A DNA stretch of 47,999 bases from a virus. The stretch lies in the IMG/VR virus record IMGVR_UViG_3300050821_004405, positions 1 to 47,999 of that record; one strand, written 5' to 3'. Shown piece after piece: positions 7,400-15,542 of this stretch. The notes beneath the pieces are model-generated. The model was not told the origin of the DNA and searched no databases. It worked only from the letters and a program-made list of their open reading frames with translations. Each line of letters starts with the position of its first letter. Position 1 is the first letter of the stretch. The translations under genes and the position numbers were made by a program.

Positions 7400-7605
7400 T
7401 CTTCTAATCTCAAAAGTCTTTCAAATGTTCTTTCCGCATGGGGATAAATTTCATACGTCACTTCTAAAAATAGTGGTGAAGTCGTATATTCAATGGAAAC
7501 CACTTCTCCCATTTCTTTCCCATTGGGACCAGTCACCTTCTTTCCCATGAGGGTACTTATCATATTTGATGTAATGTCTTTCTTAAGAGTTATGGTTATT
7601 CTCAC
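7396..7605 (-). CDS. small late protein, 69 aa (GTG start)
   Basis: I place the start at the GTG at 7605, which overlaps the previous stop (GTGA) and has GAGGGG 6 nt upstream; the longer frame would overlap the previous gene too far. The product reads VRITITLKKDITSNMIS and has a KVTGPNGKEMGEVVSIEY beta turn typical of a small barrel. No family is recognised. It is coupled to the Mu F-like gene. Confidence 0.6.
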   Translation of the reverse strand: MRITITLKKDITSNMISTLMGKKVTGPNGKEMGEVVSIEYTTSPLFLEVTYEIYPHAERTFERLLRLEE

Positions 7606-7892
7606 GCCCACCCCTCTTTCATGGCATACAACTGCTGAGCGATCTCCCACCAGCAATCAAGATCACATTCGCCCGAGATGATCTGAGTGCCACAAAAAAC
7701 GGTGCCTTCTGTTATCCCATTGCGGCAATCATCCATTAATTGGATTCCAAAGAATGATTCACAGGCATAATATAGTTTGCCATCCTCACCCTTCATTGCC
7801 CATGACTCAACCCGGCGATATTCTTGAGTTACCTTCCCATCCTTAATATGGGTGGTGATTGCTGCTACTCCTAAATCTTTTGGTGCGTCCAT
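7602..7892 (-). CDS. hypothetical late protein, 96 aa
   Basis: It has six Cys residues and several Trp (DLDCWWEIAQQLYAMKEGWA at the end). No family is recognised. It lies between portal and Mu F-like genes with overlapping stop/start signals downstream and a GGAGG site upstream, so it belongs to the late operon. The Cys content could support metal binding or just core packing. Confidence 0.6.
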   Translation of the reverse strand: MDAPKDLGVAAITTHIKDGKVTQEYRRVESWAMKGEDGKLYYACESFFGIQLMDDCRNGITEGTVFCGTQIISGECDLDCWWEIAQQLYAMKEGWA

Positions 7893-7917
7893 ATAATCCT
7901 CCTCGATGGATTATCTT

Positions 7918-8187
7918 TTAGGCGGCTTCGCCCTTGGGCTGAAGATAATAAAAACTATTCCCTCTTTTAACCGAGAATATGCGTTGTGGGCTGTCCACCG
8001 GCACACGCGTATTGACCACCACTAAATCCCCATGCCTTAAGACGATATTGGGCATCGTCTTTGGAGCATATAGCCACCCAAAATCTTCTTTGCATAGACT
8101 ACATTCACCCACAGGGGTCTGGGCATTGGTAATCTCCCGCTCACATCCACACTCAATACATTTAATCTTTAACAGCAACTTTCCCAT
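7918..8187 (-). CDS. small zinc-ribbon protein, 89 aa
   Basis: The N-terminal half contains CIECGC...GECSLC, a CxxC...CxxC pair spaced as in zinc ribbons, followed by a beta-rich tail (LRHGDLVVVNTRVPVD). It follows the portal gene in the packaging cluster, with a GAGG-type site upstream. Zinc binding is visible from sequence; the function (DNA packaging accessory or regulator) is not. Confidence 0.6.
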   Translation of the reverse strand: MGKLLLKIKCIECGCEREITNAQTPVGECSLCKEDFGWLYAPKTMPNIVLRHGDLVVVNTRVPVDSPQRIFSVKRGNSFYYLQPKGEAA

Positions 8188-8201
8188 TTTCCTCTCCTCG
8201 A

Positions 8202-9701
8202 TTATGTGTTGCCTTTAGTTTCGTTGCCCTTCTCCGGGCCATCCAAGGCCTCTTGCATACGTGCCAGAGGCAGGGGTTCACGCAAACCCTCACCCACTTC
8301 GGTCTCCATTGTGAAAACATCATCGGCCTTAAGTGCCTTCATATACTCTTCAGGCGTCAAAAGGTCAGCACTGAGGTTTTGGAAGTGGCGGTTTTGCTTG
8401 GAGGTGCGGATCTCTTCTTCCTCTACAGGTCCCAAGACACGTAAAGGCTTAAAGCCAATATCCAAGTCCTGAGGTTCAAAACCAAACAAATGACGGCATG
8501 CGGCCTTGACCACCGGATAGCAGATATCCAATGCGGGCTCCCTGATCTCGCTTTCGATCATAGCATTGTAGTTTTCAAGGTCATCGGTATTGGCATTTAG
8601 GCCTGAAGTGGCTGTAAACCCAAAGAGCTTGGTCATGGGCATGCGCACGGCCGCGCTCATCCCGATCATGATCTGCTTAAAGACTTCTCCCATGCCTGAG
8701 AAGGTGATCTGCTTTTGGACATAATCATCCTCCATGTCCATCATTATTGCCCGGTGGTAGTTTTTTAGGTAATTCATGATCGCCACACGCTTATTGACCT
8801 TGTTGCGGGCTAGGTCAGAGATAACGGTTGAATTGAACCCTGCCAGCTTATAAACGTCAATTTTGGCCTCATCCATCAACTGGAAGAGCACGTTTTCGGC
8901 TTTGATGAATTGGTTGATAGCGCGAATCATGCGTTCGAATTCAGACATACCCCATCCCTGTAGGCGAGGTCTTAAAAAGCTTGGGGCTTCTTTACCAATG
9001 ACGCGCATGACCCGATCTTTACGCAATGACTGGCCATAATAATTGTATGGAAATTCCACCTCGTTAAGCTGGATGACATTCAATACCAGTTCCCATCGGT
9101 CGGCCGCCACAAATGATAATGGCAGGTCTGGATAATCAACATAGTTCCAATTAAGAGGACCAAGAGGGTCTTGAGCCACGTTGATGATCAGCCCTGCGCC
9201 CCCATAAAGCCTTGCCCATCTAAAGACGTCCTTGATCTCATGCAGGGTCTTGCTCTCCCTGAGCCAGTTGTTAAGGGTGCGGATATCCTCATCATCCAGT
9301 TCTTCGGACTTAATCTCTAATCCCCCCCTAAACGCATCAAGAACCGGCACATCAATTGCGGTCTGCAAGATGCCATGGGTCATATAGGCTTGTGTGACCG
9401 CCACGCGGTTCAAAGTGATAATTGGGGTATAGTTGTTTGACTGGAAAAGGGTTTGTCCACTTGAAAGCGGTTGGGGATAAAACGGTGAATTGCTTTGGCT
9501 ATCAAATACCCCGGAGAGCATTTCATCGCCTGTATCAAAGCTGTTTTCAACCTTGACTCCCTGAGTAAAGAGACTTTCTAAAGGTGAGGTTAATTCGATT
9601 TTTCCCATCCCCTGAGGGCTATTTTTGAGAGATTTTCTCATATTTGTGCCTTTTTGGACAGAATTTGGTAATTTAATTGGGCTTGTCTTTTTAGAGGGCA
9701 T
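8202..9701 (-). CDS. portal protein (DUF1073 family)
   Basis: The 499-residue protein matches the DUF1073 portal family: TLNRVAVTQAYMTHGILQTA near residue 90, WARLYGGAGLIIN, AADRWEL, a QFIKAENVLFQLM helix, then MPMTKLFGFTATSGLNAN...DLENYNAMIESEIRE, the conserved portal C-terminal region. Twelve copies form the ring through which DNA is packaged and ejected. The first residues overlap the end of the large terminase gene; a second ATG about 20 codons in is an alternative start. Confidence 0.88.
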   Translation of the reverse strand: MPSKKTSPIKLPNSVQKGTNMRKSLKNSPQGMGKIELTSPLESLFTQGVKVENSFDTGDEMLSGVFDSQSNSPFYPQPLSSGQTLFQSNNYTPIITLNRVAVTQAYMTHGILQTAIDVPVLDAFRGGLEIKSEELDDEDIRTLNNWLRESKTLHEIKDVFRWARLYGGAGLIINVAQDPLGPLNWNYVDYPDLPLSFVAADRWELVLNVIQLNEVEFPYNYYGQSLRKDRVMRVIGKEAPSFLRPRLQGWGMSEFERMIRAINQFIKAENVLFQLMDEAKIDVYKLAGFNSTVISDLARNKVNKRVAIMNYLKNYHRAIMMDMEDDYVQKQITFSGMGEVFKQIMIGMSAAVRMPMTKLFGFTATSGLNANTDDLENYNAMIESEIREPALDICYPVVKAACRHLFGFEPQDLDIGFKPLRVLGPVEEEEIRTSKQNRHFQNLSADLLTPEEYMKALKADDVFTMETEVGEGLREPLPLARMQEALDGPEKGNETKGNT

Positions 9702-10980
9702 CGAATCCGCTCGCTTTCCGTTTGATTAAATCTTCTAATGCATAACGATTGTTATCAGGTGTATGATTTGATTTATCCACAGGCTCGCTTAAAATCTCTT
9801 GGGTCTTTTTATCCCTATCCCAACGGTAATTCTGGTAGTCATCCTTGGCGCCAGGGCAACGTTTATGAATATAAATGTGCCGATAACTACGAAGGAAATC
9901 AATGCCGTCTTGCAAATACCCCTGTTGCGTTCCTGTCTTTCCGCCTGCCTTACTGCTCTTGCTGCATGGCACACAGTTAATGCTCGGCCAATTCCTGCCG
10001 TTCTTGCTAAAAGGCTTTCTTAAGTGATTGATGGTATCCGGTCGGGAACTGTCGGCCATGATCTTATGTCGCAATAGGCCAGGCAATCCCTTAATCAATC
10101 GTTCATGCATCTCATCAAGCTCTATCCCTAATCCGTAGACCTCATAATCAATATAAAGATCAGTAAAGTCGCCATCTTGCTTTTCCCACATGCGATGGGC
10201 GGCCAGGGGATCAACACTAAAACCAAAGTCCAGACCGTAATAGAACTGCTTGACATCTGCGGGGGTTACGAAATCCGCATCCACAATGAGCTTGTCTTTA
10301 AATATGACATCTTGAGCGTACTGCTTATACTGACCTTCCCACACCCACAGGTATTTCTCATAATCGACAATCTTCATGTGCGCTTTTTGTTTGCGCAAGG
10401 TCATGGGGAACCATGGATTGTCCCGCCAGTTCATCTCCACAATGATCGAACCCGGCTGCGCATGGGTGATAAATGTCTTATCGCATGGACTGTCTTTGGT
10501 CTCGGGATTAAAAGACACCCAAAATTCCGCATCATCCTTACGGATGGTCGGGAGTAGGATGTCAATGCTCGGCTGACTTATCCCTTCCCCTTCTTCGATC
10601 CAGCAGATATTAATCCCTTTTAAGGATTTAATCTCATTGTAATTGTTCCTCAGGCCTCTAAAAATAAACTCGCTGCCGGTCCAGGACTTGATGGAGGTGT
10701 CAGTTATACGAAAGAACTTGTCCCACTTCAGCTCAGAGATGATATCCCTGAGGGTTTGATGCACTGACTCTTTGATAGAGCTTTGAAGTTCACGGCAACA
10801 AAGAAATCGCAGCCTCTCTGTTGCGGCGCGTCTAACCGCTAAACGTCCAAAACTTTCAGACTTCGCACTTCCCCGCCCCCCTTTGGCGATCTTAAAAGGT
10901 GCTGGCTTGACCAAGGGATAAAACTTTTTAGGATAGGTAATGATCGTATCATTTTGGTTCAGCTGGGGTAATACTAACAT
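9691..10980 (-). CDS. terL: terminase large subunit
   Basis: This 429-residue packaging motor has both expected domains. The ATPase has Walker A GGRGSAKSES (about residues 33-43), Walker B plus catalytic Glu in INICWIEEGEGIS, and motif III around WVSFNPET. The nuclease has its first acidic motif in YYGLDFGFSVDP, a second in IMADSSRPD, and a C-terminal acidic motif near NRYALEDLI. It cuts and pumps concatemeric DNA into proheads through the portal. It overlaps the small subunit by 32 bases. Confidence 0.95.
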   Translation of the reverse strand: MLVLPQLNQNDTIITYPKKFYPLVKPAPFKIAKGGRGSAKSESFGRLAVRRAATERLRFLCCRELQSSIKESVHQTLRDIISELKWDKFFRITDTSIKSWTGSEFIFRGLRNNYNEIKSLKGINICWIEEGEGISQPSIDILLPTIRKDDAEFWVSFNPETKDSPCDKTFITHAQPGSIIVEMNWRDNPWFPMTLRKQKAHMKIVDYEKYLWVWEGQYKQYAQDVIFKDKLIVDADFVTPADVKQFYYGLDFGFSVDPLAAHRMWEKQDGDFTDLYIDYEVYGLGIELDEMHERLIKGLPGLLRHKIMADSSRPDTINHLRKPFSKNGRNWPSINCVPCSKSSKAGGKTGTQQGYLQDGIDFLRSYRHIYIHKRCPGAKDDYQNYRWDRDKKTQEILSEPVDKSNHTPDNNRYALEDLIKRKASGFDAL

Positions 10981-11617
10981 TTTCGCCTTGTGGTTGTGGT
11001 TGAGCGGCTAACTCTAACGCCTCATGTAAATCTTGCGGAGAGTCCACGAATACTTCAGTCACTCCCGGAAATTTAAAATCTCCTCCGGGCAATCCACCTA
11101 TTTCAAATCTCTCAGATAATAATCTTAAATGTTTAGCAAGATTCTCTTGCGCCCTGTCCTTGCTCCAGAATTTAACTTTCTTAAGAATACCGACTTCCAC
11201 GCGCTTAGGCTTGTTCTCTGTATAATCCATCTCATACATCGCCTCGATCTCAAGACTTGATATCGCCTTGCGCACATGGATTGGAATTTCATGCATGGGT
11301 TTTAAATCACCATTGGCCTCCAATGCCTCCTCGGGATCACAGTCTGCAATCTGGAACATCTCATATAAAATTTTGTCGGCGGTGATTAATGTGCGGGTGG
11401 CCTTGGCTTGAAGCTGACGATCAATTTCTTTTTTAATGTGAGGGAGCTTTAAAAGTTTGCAGGCCTGATCTGCCGCATATTCTTTTCCGTACCCAGCACG
11501 CTCGGCCGCTTTGGTTCCGTTGAGGTCTTTAATATACTCAATGATAAACAATGCCTGAAGAGGCGTCATTCCATCTTCATTTTTTTCTTTAGACTTTTCT
11601 ATGGTATTTTCGCCCAT
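10949..11617 (-). CDS. terS: terminase small subunit
   Basis: A 222-residue protein from the ATG at 11617 (ATG at 11626 is an alternative). The N-terminus has the terminase small subunit helix-turn-helix: TPLQALFIIEYIKDLNGTKAAERAGYG followed by AADQACKLLKLPHIKKEI. A central oligomerisation region and an acidic, Pro/Gln-rich tail (EALELAAQPQPQ) follow. It recognises viral DNA for packaging and is the first gene of the late unit, directly at the divergent control region. No clear ribosome binding site is seen. Confidence 0.88.
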   Translation of the reverse strand: MGENTIEKSKEKNEDGMTPLQALFIIEYIKDLNGTKAAERAGYGKEYAADQACKLLKLPHIKKEIDRQLQAKATRTLITADKILYEMFQIADCDPEEALEANGDLKPMHEIPIHVRKAISSLEIEAMYEMDYTENKPKRVEVGILKKVKFWSKDRAQENLAKHLRLLSERFEIGGLPGGDFKFPGVTEVFVDSPQDLHEALELAAQPQPQGENVSITPAEPK

Positions 11618-11623
11618 GATTAA

Positions 11624-11652
11624 CATATACACCCACTTAAATAATATTGCAA
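11624..11652 (-). promoter_or_regulatory. possible late promoter
   Basis: On the minus strand TTGCAA (11652-11647) and TATATG (11629-11624) are 17 bases apart, just before the terminase genes. The match is moderate, and the late unit may instead need an activator. The predicted +1 falls at or next to the small terminase ATG. Confidence 0.3.
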
Positions 11653-11707
11653 TTGTTTTCGAATATTTTTAAAATGAAGAGGTGATGAAAAATAAATTAA
11701 AAAATAT

Positions 11708-11736
11708 TTGACAGTAATAAATCATTGGTGCATAAT
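11708..11736 (+). promoter_or_regulatory. strong early promoter
   Basis: TTGACA (11708-11713) and CATAAT (11731-11736) are spaced by 17 bases in an AT-rich divergent region. The predicted +1 is about 11743-11744, exactly where the 5' arm of the 12-bp inverted repeat begins. It would drive the whole rightward early unit. Confidence 0.75.
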
Positions 11737-11743
11737 CATCATT

Positions 11744-11841
11744 GTCTTTGGGAGAGATTCAGCGAAACGTATATGAAAAATAAAAAACCTAAATCATCGA
11801 ATCATAAATTATTGGACTCCGGTGGACTGTCTCCCAAAGAC
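11744..11841 (+). repeat. 12-bp perfect inverted repeat closing a 98-nt element at the early transcript 5' end
   Basis: GTCTTTGGGAGA (11744-11755) and TCTCCCAAAGAC (11830-11841) are exact reverse complements, separated by 74 nt. The left arm begins at the predicted transcription start, so the 5' end of the early RNA would be sealed in a stem. The interior is AT-rich and overlaps the start of a small possible gene. Size and stem length match the 99-nt element at 26133-26231. Confidence 0.7.
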
Positions 11842-11943
11842 CTTCCTTTACTTTCGCATAGAAAGCCGGGGTCTCCTTATATGCTTGAGTTCTTTGTTAT
11901 GCTAAGACCGATGCCAAAGATTGAGGATTATAAAAATGGCTAA
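11773..11943 (+). CDS. possible small early protein, 56 aa
   Basis: The first frame after the early promoter encodes MKNKKPKSSNHKL... and ends in PKIEDYKNG. It overlaps the start of the replication gene by 8 bases. It has no good ribosome binding site and its first third lies inside the hairpin-closed element, so it may be part of a regulatory leader rather than a true gene. No family is recognised. Confidence 0.35.
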   Translation: MKNKKPKSSNHKLLDSGGLSPKDLPLLSHRKPGSPYMLEFFVMLRPMPKIEDYKNG

Positions 11944-12703
11944 AGACCCCGCCATCCTCTTCTATACCTCTGACTTTCTCACAGGTACCATGATTATGAG
12001 TCATGAGCAGGTGGGTATTTACATCCGCCTAATTTGCTTCCTCCACCAACACGGTGGAGAAATGACCTTAGATGCCTTCAATGCCTTTATTGGCACCCAT
12101 GAGATCATACGTAGTAAGTTTAGGGTAACTGAAGATGGGATGGTGTATCACCATCGCTTAACCCAAGAAATGGCTAAAAGGTCTAAAAAATCATCTAGCT
12201 TATCAGATAATGCTAAAAAACGATGGTCTAACATGCAATTGCATAACAAAAGCATTGAAAAAGCATCTTGTTTGCATATGCCGATTGAAAATGCAAATGA
12301 AGATGAAAATGTAATTAGAATTGATAATGATGTTAAAGAAGTTTTTGGTTATTTTTGTATGAAAACAGGCAAGAAGATTCTTTTAAGCCCTGAGCGCAAG
12401 CGCATCATCCTCTCCCGCCTCCACCAAGGCCGCACGAAGGATGAGATGTTAAAGGCCATTGAGAACTTTGTGAAGGATGATTGGGCGGACCGGCATCGGT
12501 TCTGTGACATTGTGTATTGTTTGGGGGTTCGCAATAAAGTTGATAATCTGGATAAATGGTTGGTGGGTAAAAGGGAAGGGGCTGAAAAGACATGGCCTAT
12601 CCACCATAAGACATGCCCGGATTGCTTTGGGAATGGCTATGAAATAGCCCAGGGCGGTGGCGCCAAGGTCGCCTGCCGTAGAAAAATGGAGGTAATGATA
12701 TGA
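11936..12703 (+). CDS. replisome organiser / replication initiation protein (DUF1376-like + phage C-terminal domain)
   Basis: This 255-residue protein starts at the ATG at 11936 (GAGG 9 nt upstream). The N-terminal domain (about 1-75) resembles DUF1376: KDPAILFYTSDFLTGT and SHEQVGIYIRLICFLHQHGGEM, a winged-helix domain of phage replication proteins. Residues about 135-215 match the conserved phage C-terminal domain seen in DnaD/replisome organisers (FGYFCMKTGKKILL...RIILSRLHQGRTKDEMLKAI). A Cys-containing tail (CPDCFGNGYE) could bind zinc. It likely recruits host replication proteins, as no phage polymerase or helicase is present. Confidence 0.72.
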   Translation: MAKDPAILFYTSDFLTGTMIMSHEQVGIYIRLICFLHQHGGEMTLDAFNAFIGTHEIIRSKFRVTEDGMVYHHRLTQEMAKRSKKSSSLSDNAKKRWSNMQLHNKSIEKASCLHMPIENANEDENVIRIDNDVKEVFGYFCMKTGKKILLSPERKRIILSRLHQGRTKDEMLKAIENFVKDDWADRHRFCDIVYCLGVRNKVDNLDKWLVGKREGAEKTWPIHHKTCPDCFGNGYEIAQGGGAKVACRRKMEVMI

Positions 12704-12822
12704 AGTATTTTTTGATTTCTATAATGATCATTTCTGGTCTGGTTGCTGGTGGGATTCTTTATAAGAAAGCCTTTACCGATGGATATCAGGCTAGGATTGA
12801 TTATGAGCATAGTAAGAGTTAG
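12700..12822 (+). CDS. small membrane protein, 40 aa
   Basis: It overlaps the preceding stop codon (ATGA) and has a GGAGG just upstream. One N-terminal membrane segment (MKYFLISIMIISGLVAGGIL) is followed by a short charged tail ending YEHSKS. No family is recognised. Confidence 0.6.
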   Translation: MKYFLISIMIISGLVAGGILYKKAFTDGYQARIDYEHSKS

Positions 12823-12836
12823 GTTTCACGTGAAAC
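12823..12836. promoter_or_regulatory. parS-like palindrome
   Basis: GTTTCACGTGAAAC is a perfect 14-bp palindrome identical to the core of the bacterial chromosomal centromere site parS (consensus TGTTTCACGTGAAACA); only the two outermost bases differ. It lies between two early genes, just before a GGAGG ribosome site. I found no ParA or ParB gene here, so host ParB, or a phage regulator using the same palindrome, would be the ligand. Confidence 0.65.
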
Positions 12837-12857
12837 GTACATAAAACAGGAGGGTCT

Positions 12858-13196
12858 ATGAATAAAGTCATTAATGTTCCTTATGTGAAAGATGAGTACA
12901 GAGAGCAAGAAGAGATCGATACTCAGAGCTTTATTGAGGAATTAAAGGAATTTGATTGGTTGGTGTATAGCTATGGCCATGGCTCCTATGAAGGTGGTGG
13001 AGACATGCTCTGGAAAAAAGAGGGAAAATATTTCCATCATGATATGGGTCATTGTTCCTGCTATGGTTGGGAAAATGATATTGAAATGGAAGTCGGTTAT
13101 GATTCACTGGAAGAATTATTAAAAAATTCCAGCGAATCTATTAACGAAACTGTTCAGCCCTTATTAGAGGCTTTAAAATACGCTGGATTGTCTTGA
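12858..13196 (+). CDS. hypothetical early protein, 112 aa
   Basis: This acidic protein has a Gly/His/Cys-rich middle (YGHGSYEGGGDMLW, HHDMGHCSCYGWE) and a helical end. It is preceded by a strong AGGAGG site and followed at 17 bases by rtcB, so the two are probably co-expressed. The His/Cys cluster could bind metal. No family is recognised. Confidence 0.65.
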   Translation: MNKVINVPYVKDEYREQEEIDTQSFIEELKEFDWLVYSYGHGSYEGGGDMLWKKEGKYFHHDMGHCSCYGWENDIEMEVGYDSLEELLKNSSESINETVQPLLEALKYAGLS

Positions 13197-13213
13197 TAAA
13201 GAAGGAGCATTAA

Positions 13214-14395
13214 ATGCGTATAATTAATGGAATTCCGGTTTGGGGTGATCCGGTTGATGAGGGAGCCCTAGCCCAAATTGAAACATGCAAGAAGACCGCC
13301 TATAAGGCAGCCTTAATGGCTGATCATCACCTTGGCTATGGAGTTCCTATTGGTGGAGTTGTGGCCTATAAAAACCAAATATCGCCATCTGGAGTGGGTT
13401 TTGACATCGCCTGTGGCAATATGGCGGTTATGACTGATTTGGTATGGGAAGACATTAAGCCGAATGTCTCTTTGTTGGCGGATGAAATATTTAAACAAAT
13501 AGCTTTTGGCGTTGGTCGCAAGAATGATGAGCGCGTTGATCATCCATTGTTTGAGGACGATGCTTGGAAGGTTTTTCCAGATTCTATTGACAAAAAAGCG
13601 GCCGAAAGCCAACTTGGAACAGTTGGATCTGGGAACCATTATGTGGATGTCTTTATTGATACCCTTGAGCGTGTGTGGATTGGTGTGCACTTTGGGTCCC
13701 GTGGGCTCGGACACAAGATTGCGACCCACTTCCTCAGGGCTGGCGGTGCCCAAGATGGTATTAATGTTGAACCCCTAGTGGTTGATGTTGATTCTGCCTT
13801 GGGAGCTGATTATCTGGTGGCCATGGAATTGGCAGGCAAATATGCTTATGCAGGCCGTGAATGGGTATGCCACAAGGTTATGCAGATCATGGGTGCTTCT
13901 CCGCGCACCCGTGTCCACAACCACCACAACTTCGCTTGGAAAGAAACACATCAAGGTGAAGACCTTTGGGTGGTGCGCAAAGGTGCTACCCCTTCCTTCC
14001 CCGGCCAGAAAGGATTTGTGGGGGGATCTATGGGTGACATATCCGTTATTTTAGAAGGCATTGAGAGTCCAGATAGTATTCATAGTCTATACTCTACCGT
14101 TCATGGTGCCGGGCGCGTGATGTCCCGAAATGATGCCAAAGGAAAATTCATTAAGGATGAGAATGGTTATAAGAAGCGCGGTCCCGGATTGGTAAGGCAT
14201 GATGAGATGATGAAGTGGATTGCCAATAAACATGTTTGCTTGCGCGGAGCTGGGGTTGATGAGGCACCTCAATGCTACAAAAGGATTGAGAACGTCTTGG
14301 GCGAACACGCCACATCCATTAAGATCACTGAGGTGCTCCATCCGGTCATTGTCTGTATGGCGGGGGAAGACATCACAGATCCATACAAAGATTAA
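13214..14395 (+). CDS. rtcB: RtcB-type RNA ligase
   Basis: The 393-residue protein has the full RtcB signature: HHLGYGVPIGGVVA, GVGFDIACGN (metal-binding Asp/Cys), QLGTVGSGNHYVDV (Asn/His), VHFGSRGLGH, RVHNHHNFAW, VVRKGATPSFPGQKG, GSMGD, then STVHGAGRVMSR, with the guanylylated His at about residue 297, and CLRGAGVDEAPQCYKRIENVL at the end. The family joins 2',3'-cyclic-phosphate (3'-phosphate) RNA ends to 5'-OH ends with GTP and Mn. In a phage it would repair tRNAs cut by host defence nucleases or ligate a phage RNA. All active-site residues appear intact. Confidence 0.95.
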   Translation: MRIINGIPVWGDPVDEGALAQIETCKKTAYKAALMADHHLGYGVPIGGVVAYKNQISPSGVGFDIACGNMAVMTDLVWEDIKPNVSLLADEIFKQIAFGVGRKNDERVDHPLFEDDAWKVFPDSIDKKAAESQLGTVGSGNHYVDVFIDTLERVWIGVHFGSRGLGHKIATHFLRAGGAQDGINVEPLVVDVDSALGADYLVAMELAGKYAYAGREWVCHKVMQIMGASPRTRVHNHHNFAWKETHQGEDLWVVRKGATPSFPGQKGFVGGSMGDISVILEGIESPDSIHSLYSTVHGAGRVMSRNDAKGKFIKDENGYKKRGPGLVRHDEMMKWIANKHVCLRGAGVDEAPQCYKRIENVLGEHATSIKITEVLHPVIVCMAGEDITDPYKD

Positions 14396-14406
14396 GGAGA
14401 TAACCA

Positions 14407-14892
14407 ATGAAGAAAAGTGAGCTTAAAGTCCGTGATCTACCGCATTTCCCGAAGCAGACACTTCATAAGCACGATTCCATTCCATGCTATATAGGCGCTG
14501 AATATGAAGGATGTCAAATCTGTATGAAAAATAGGATGATCTACGAAATCGGCAATCTTCCCGTGGGGGTGGGGTCAGTTAAAACCAATGGTGGATACTT
14601 CGGAACTCATTGCCATATATGCCATGATGCCGTTAAGGATTGTAAGTGTACTAAGCCCTCCCCTTCTTTGGTGCCGTTGGATGACATAACAAGAAAAATG
14701 TCAGAAATGTATTACGACCATAGAGAAATACAGCTAATTAGAGAAGTATATAGGTTATTTGGCATCCCCTCGTCTGCGAGAGTTGAGCAAATTGAGAAGG
14801 TCATTTTAAATGTACCAATACCTGATGAAGATAGTATTGAGACATCTGCTCATAAAATAGCCAAAGCAATCCACAAGCTTATAGGAGGGTGA
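14407..14892 (+). CDS. hypothetical protein with Cys/His clusters, 161 aa
   Basis: The N-terminal half has GCQICMKN and GTHCHICHDAVKDCKC, enough CxxC and His residues for one or two zinc sites. The C-terminal half is helical. It follows rtcB by 11 bases with a GGAG site and is followed two bases later by the next gene. The function is unknown; a nucleic-acid or protein-binding zinc module is an inference. Confidence 0.65.
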   Translation: MKKSELKVRDLPHFPKQTLHKHDSIPCYIGAEYEGCQICMKNRMIYEIGNLPVGVGSVKTNGGYFGTHCHICHDAVKDCKCTKPSPSLVPLDDITRKMSEMYYDHREIQLIREVYRLFGIPSSARVEQIEKVILNVPIPDEDSIETSAHKIAKAIHKLIGG

Positions 14893-14893
14893 G

Positions 14894-15238
14894 ATGAAGG
14901 AATTTTTAATAGAATACGCTAGAAAAAAATGTAGCGACCTTGAAAGTGTTTATAACATTCAATACAAAGAAGACGTAAATGACGATGCAATTAATGGGGA
15001 TAAATGGCTAGATAAAGGAACAAGTTATATTTGGAAGGTTGGAGTATTAGCTTTGATTGATTCTAATAAATGTGACTTCGTTAGAGTTATTATAGCTCAT
15101 CAACGCACTAATAACCACGATATAGAAATAATTGGAGAATTATATTGGAGTGACGGAGAAAATGACGATATTGGTAGATGCTTAGATAGATATTTAGAGT
15201 GCCTAAGATGTCTTCATCTAGTATTTACTAATGATTAA
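14894..15238 (+). CDS. hypothetical early protein, 114 aa
   Basis: This acidic mixed alpha/beta protein (KEFLIEYARKKCSDLESVYN at the start, GRCLDRYLECLRCLHLVF at the end) has a ribosome site AGGAGGG immediately upstream. No family is recognised. It is AT-rich like the following small genes, suggesting a recently gained accessory block. Confidence 0.6.
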   Translation: MKEFLIEYARKKCSDLESVYNIQYKEDVNDDAINGDKWLDKGTSYIWKVGVLALIDSNKCDFVRVIIAHQRTNNHDIEIIGELYWSDGENDDIGRCLDRYLECLRCLHLVFTND

Positions 15239-15257
15239 CCCCACCCAGGAGAGGAAT

Positions 15258-15341
15258 ATGATCGTTAAATGTAGAACGGTATTAAATCAAGGCTCAGATT
15301 GGCTACCAGAGATTGAGATTATTACTTTAATGGATGTTTAA
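15258..15341 (+). CDS. very small early protein, 27 aa
   Basis: This short frame (MIVKCRTVLNQGSDWL..., ending in ITLMDV) has one of the best ribosome sites in the region (GGAGAGG, close to the ATG) and fits the one-direction, close-packed gene pattern. No family is recognised. Confidence 0.45.
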   Translation: MIVKCRTVLNQGSDWLPEIEIITLMDV

Positions 15342-15369
15342 CGCTTCTTAACACCGAGATAGGGGGAAT

Positions 15370-15528
15370 ATGAGAATAAGCATAGATGTGAGCAATTTAA
15401 AAGTAAACGAATTGATAAAAGTTCTAGATACTATGGATTGTAACACCTCTTTTCTTATTGAAGATTACGGAAGAGAATTTACGTTTGGAGAGTTGAAGAA
15501 AAATGAGGATAAATCAGTCAAGGAATAA
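15370..15528 (+). CDS. small early protein, 52 aa
   Basis: It is preceded by AGGGGG four bases from the ATG. The product starts MRISIDVSNLKVNELIK and ends in a charged tail. The next gene uses an almost identical GGGGGAATATG start context, hinting at duplication of the translation signal or a shared cassette origin. No family is recognised. Confidence 0.55.
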   Translation: MRISIDVSNLKVNELIKVLDTMDCNTSFLIEDYGREFTFGELKKNEDKSVKE

Positions 15529-15542
15529 CAATTAGGGGGAAT

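Noticed and set aside
8202-9701. Portal as an anti-CBASS (Acb1-like) protein
   Set aside because: The DUF1073 family name has been linked to such a domain label, but length, motifs and position beside terminase mark this as the portal; I see no His-x-Thr phosphodiesterase motif pair.
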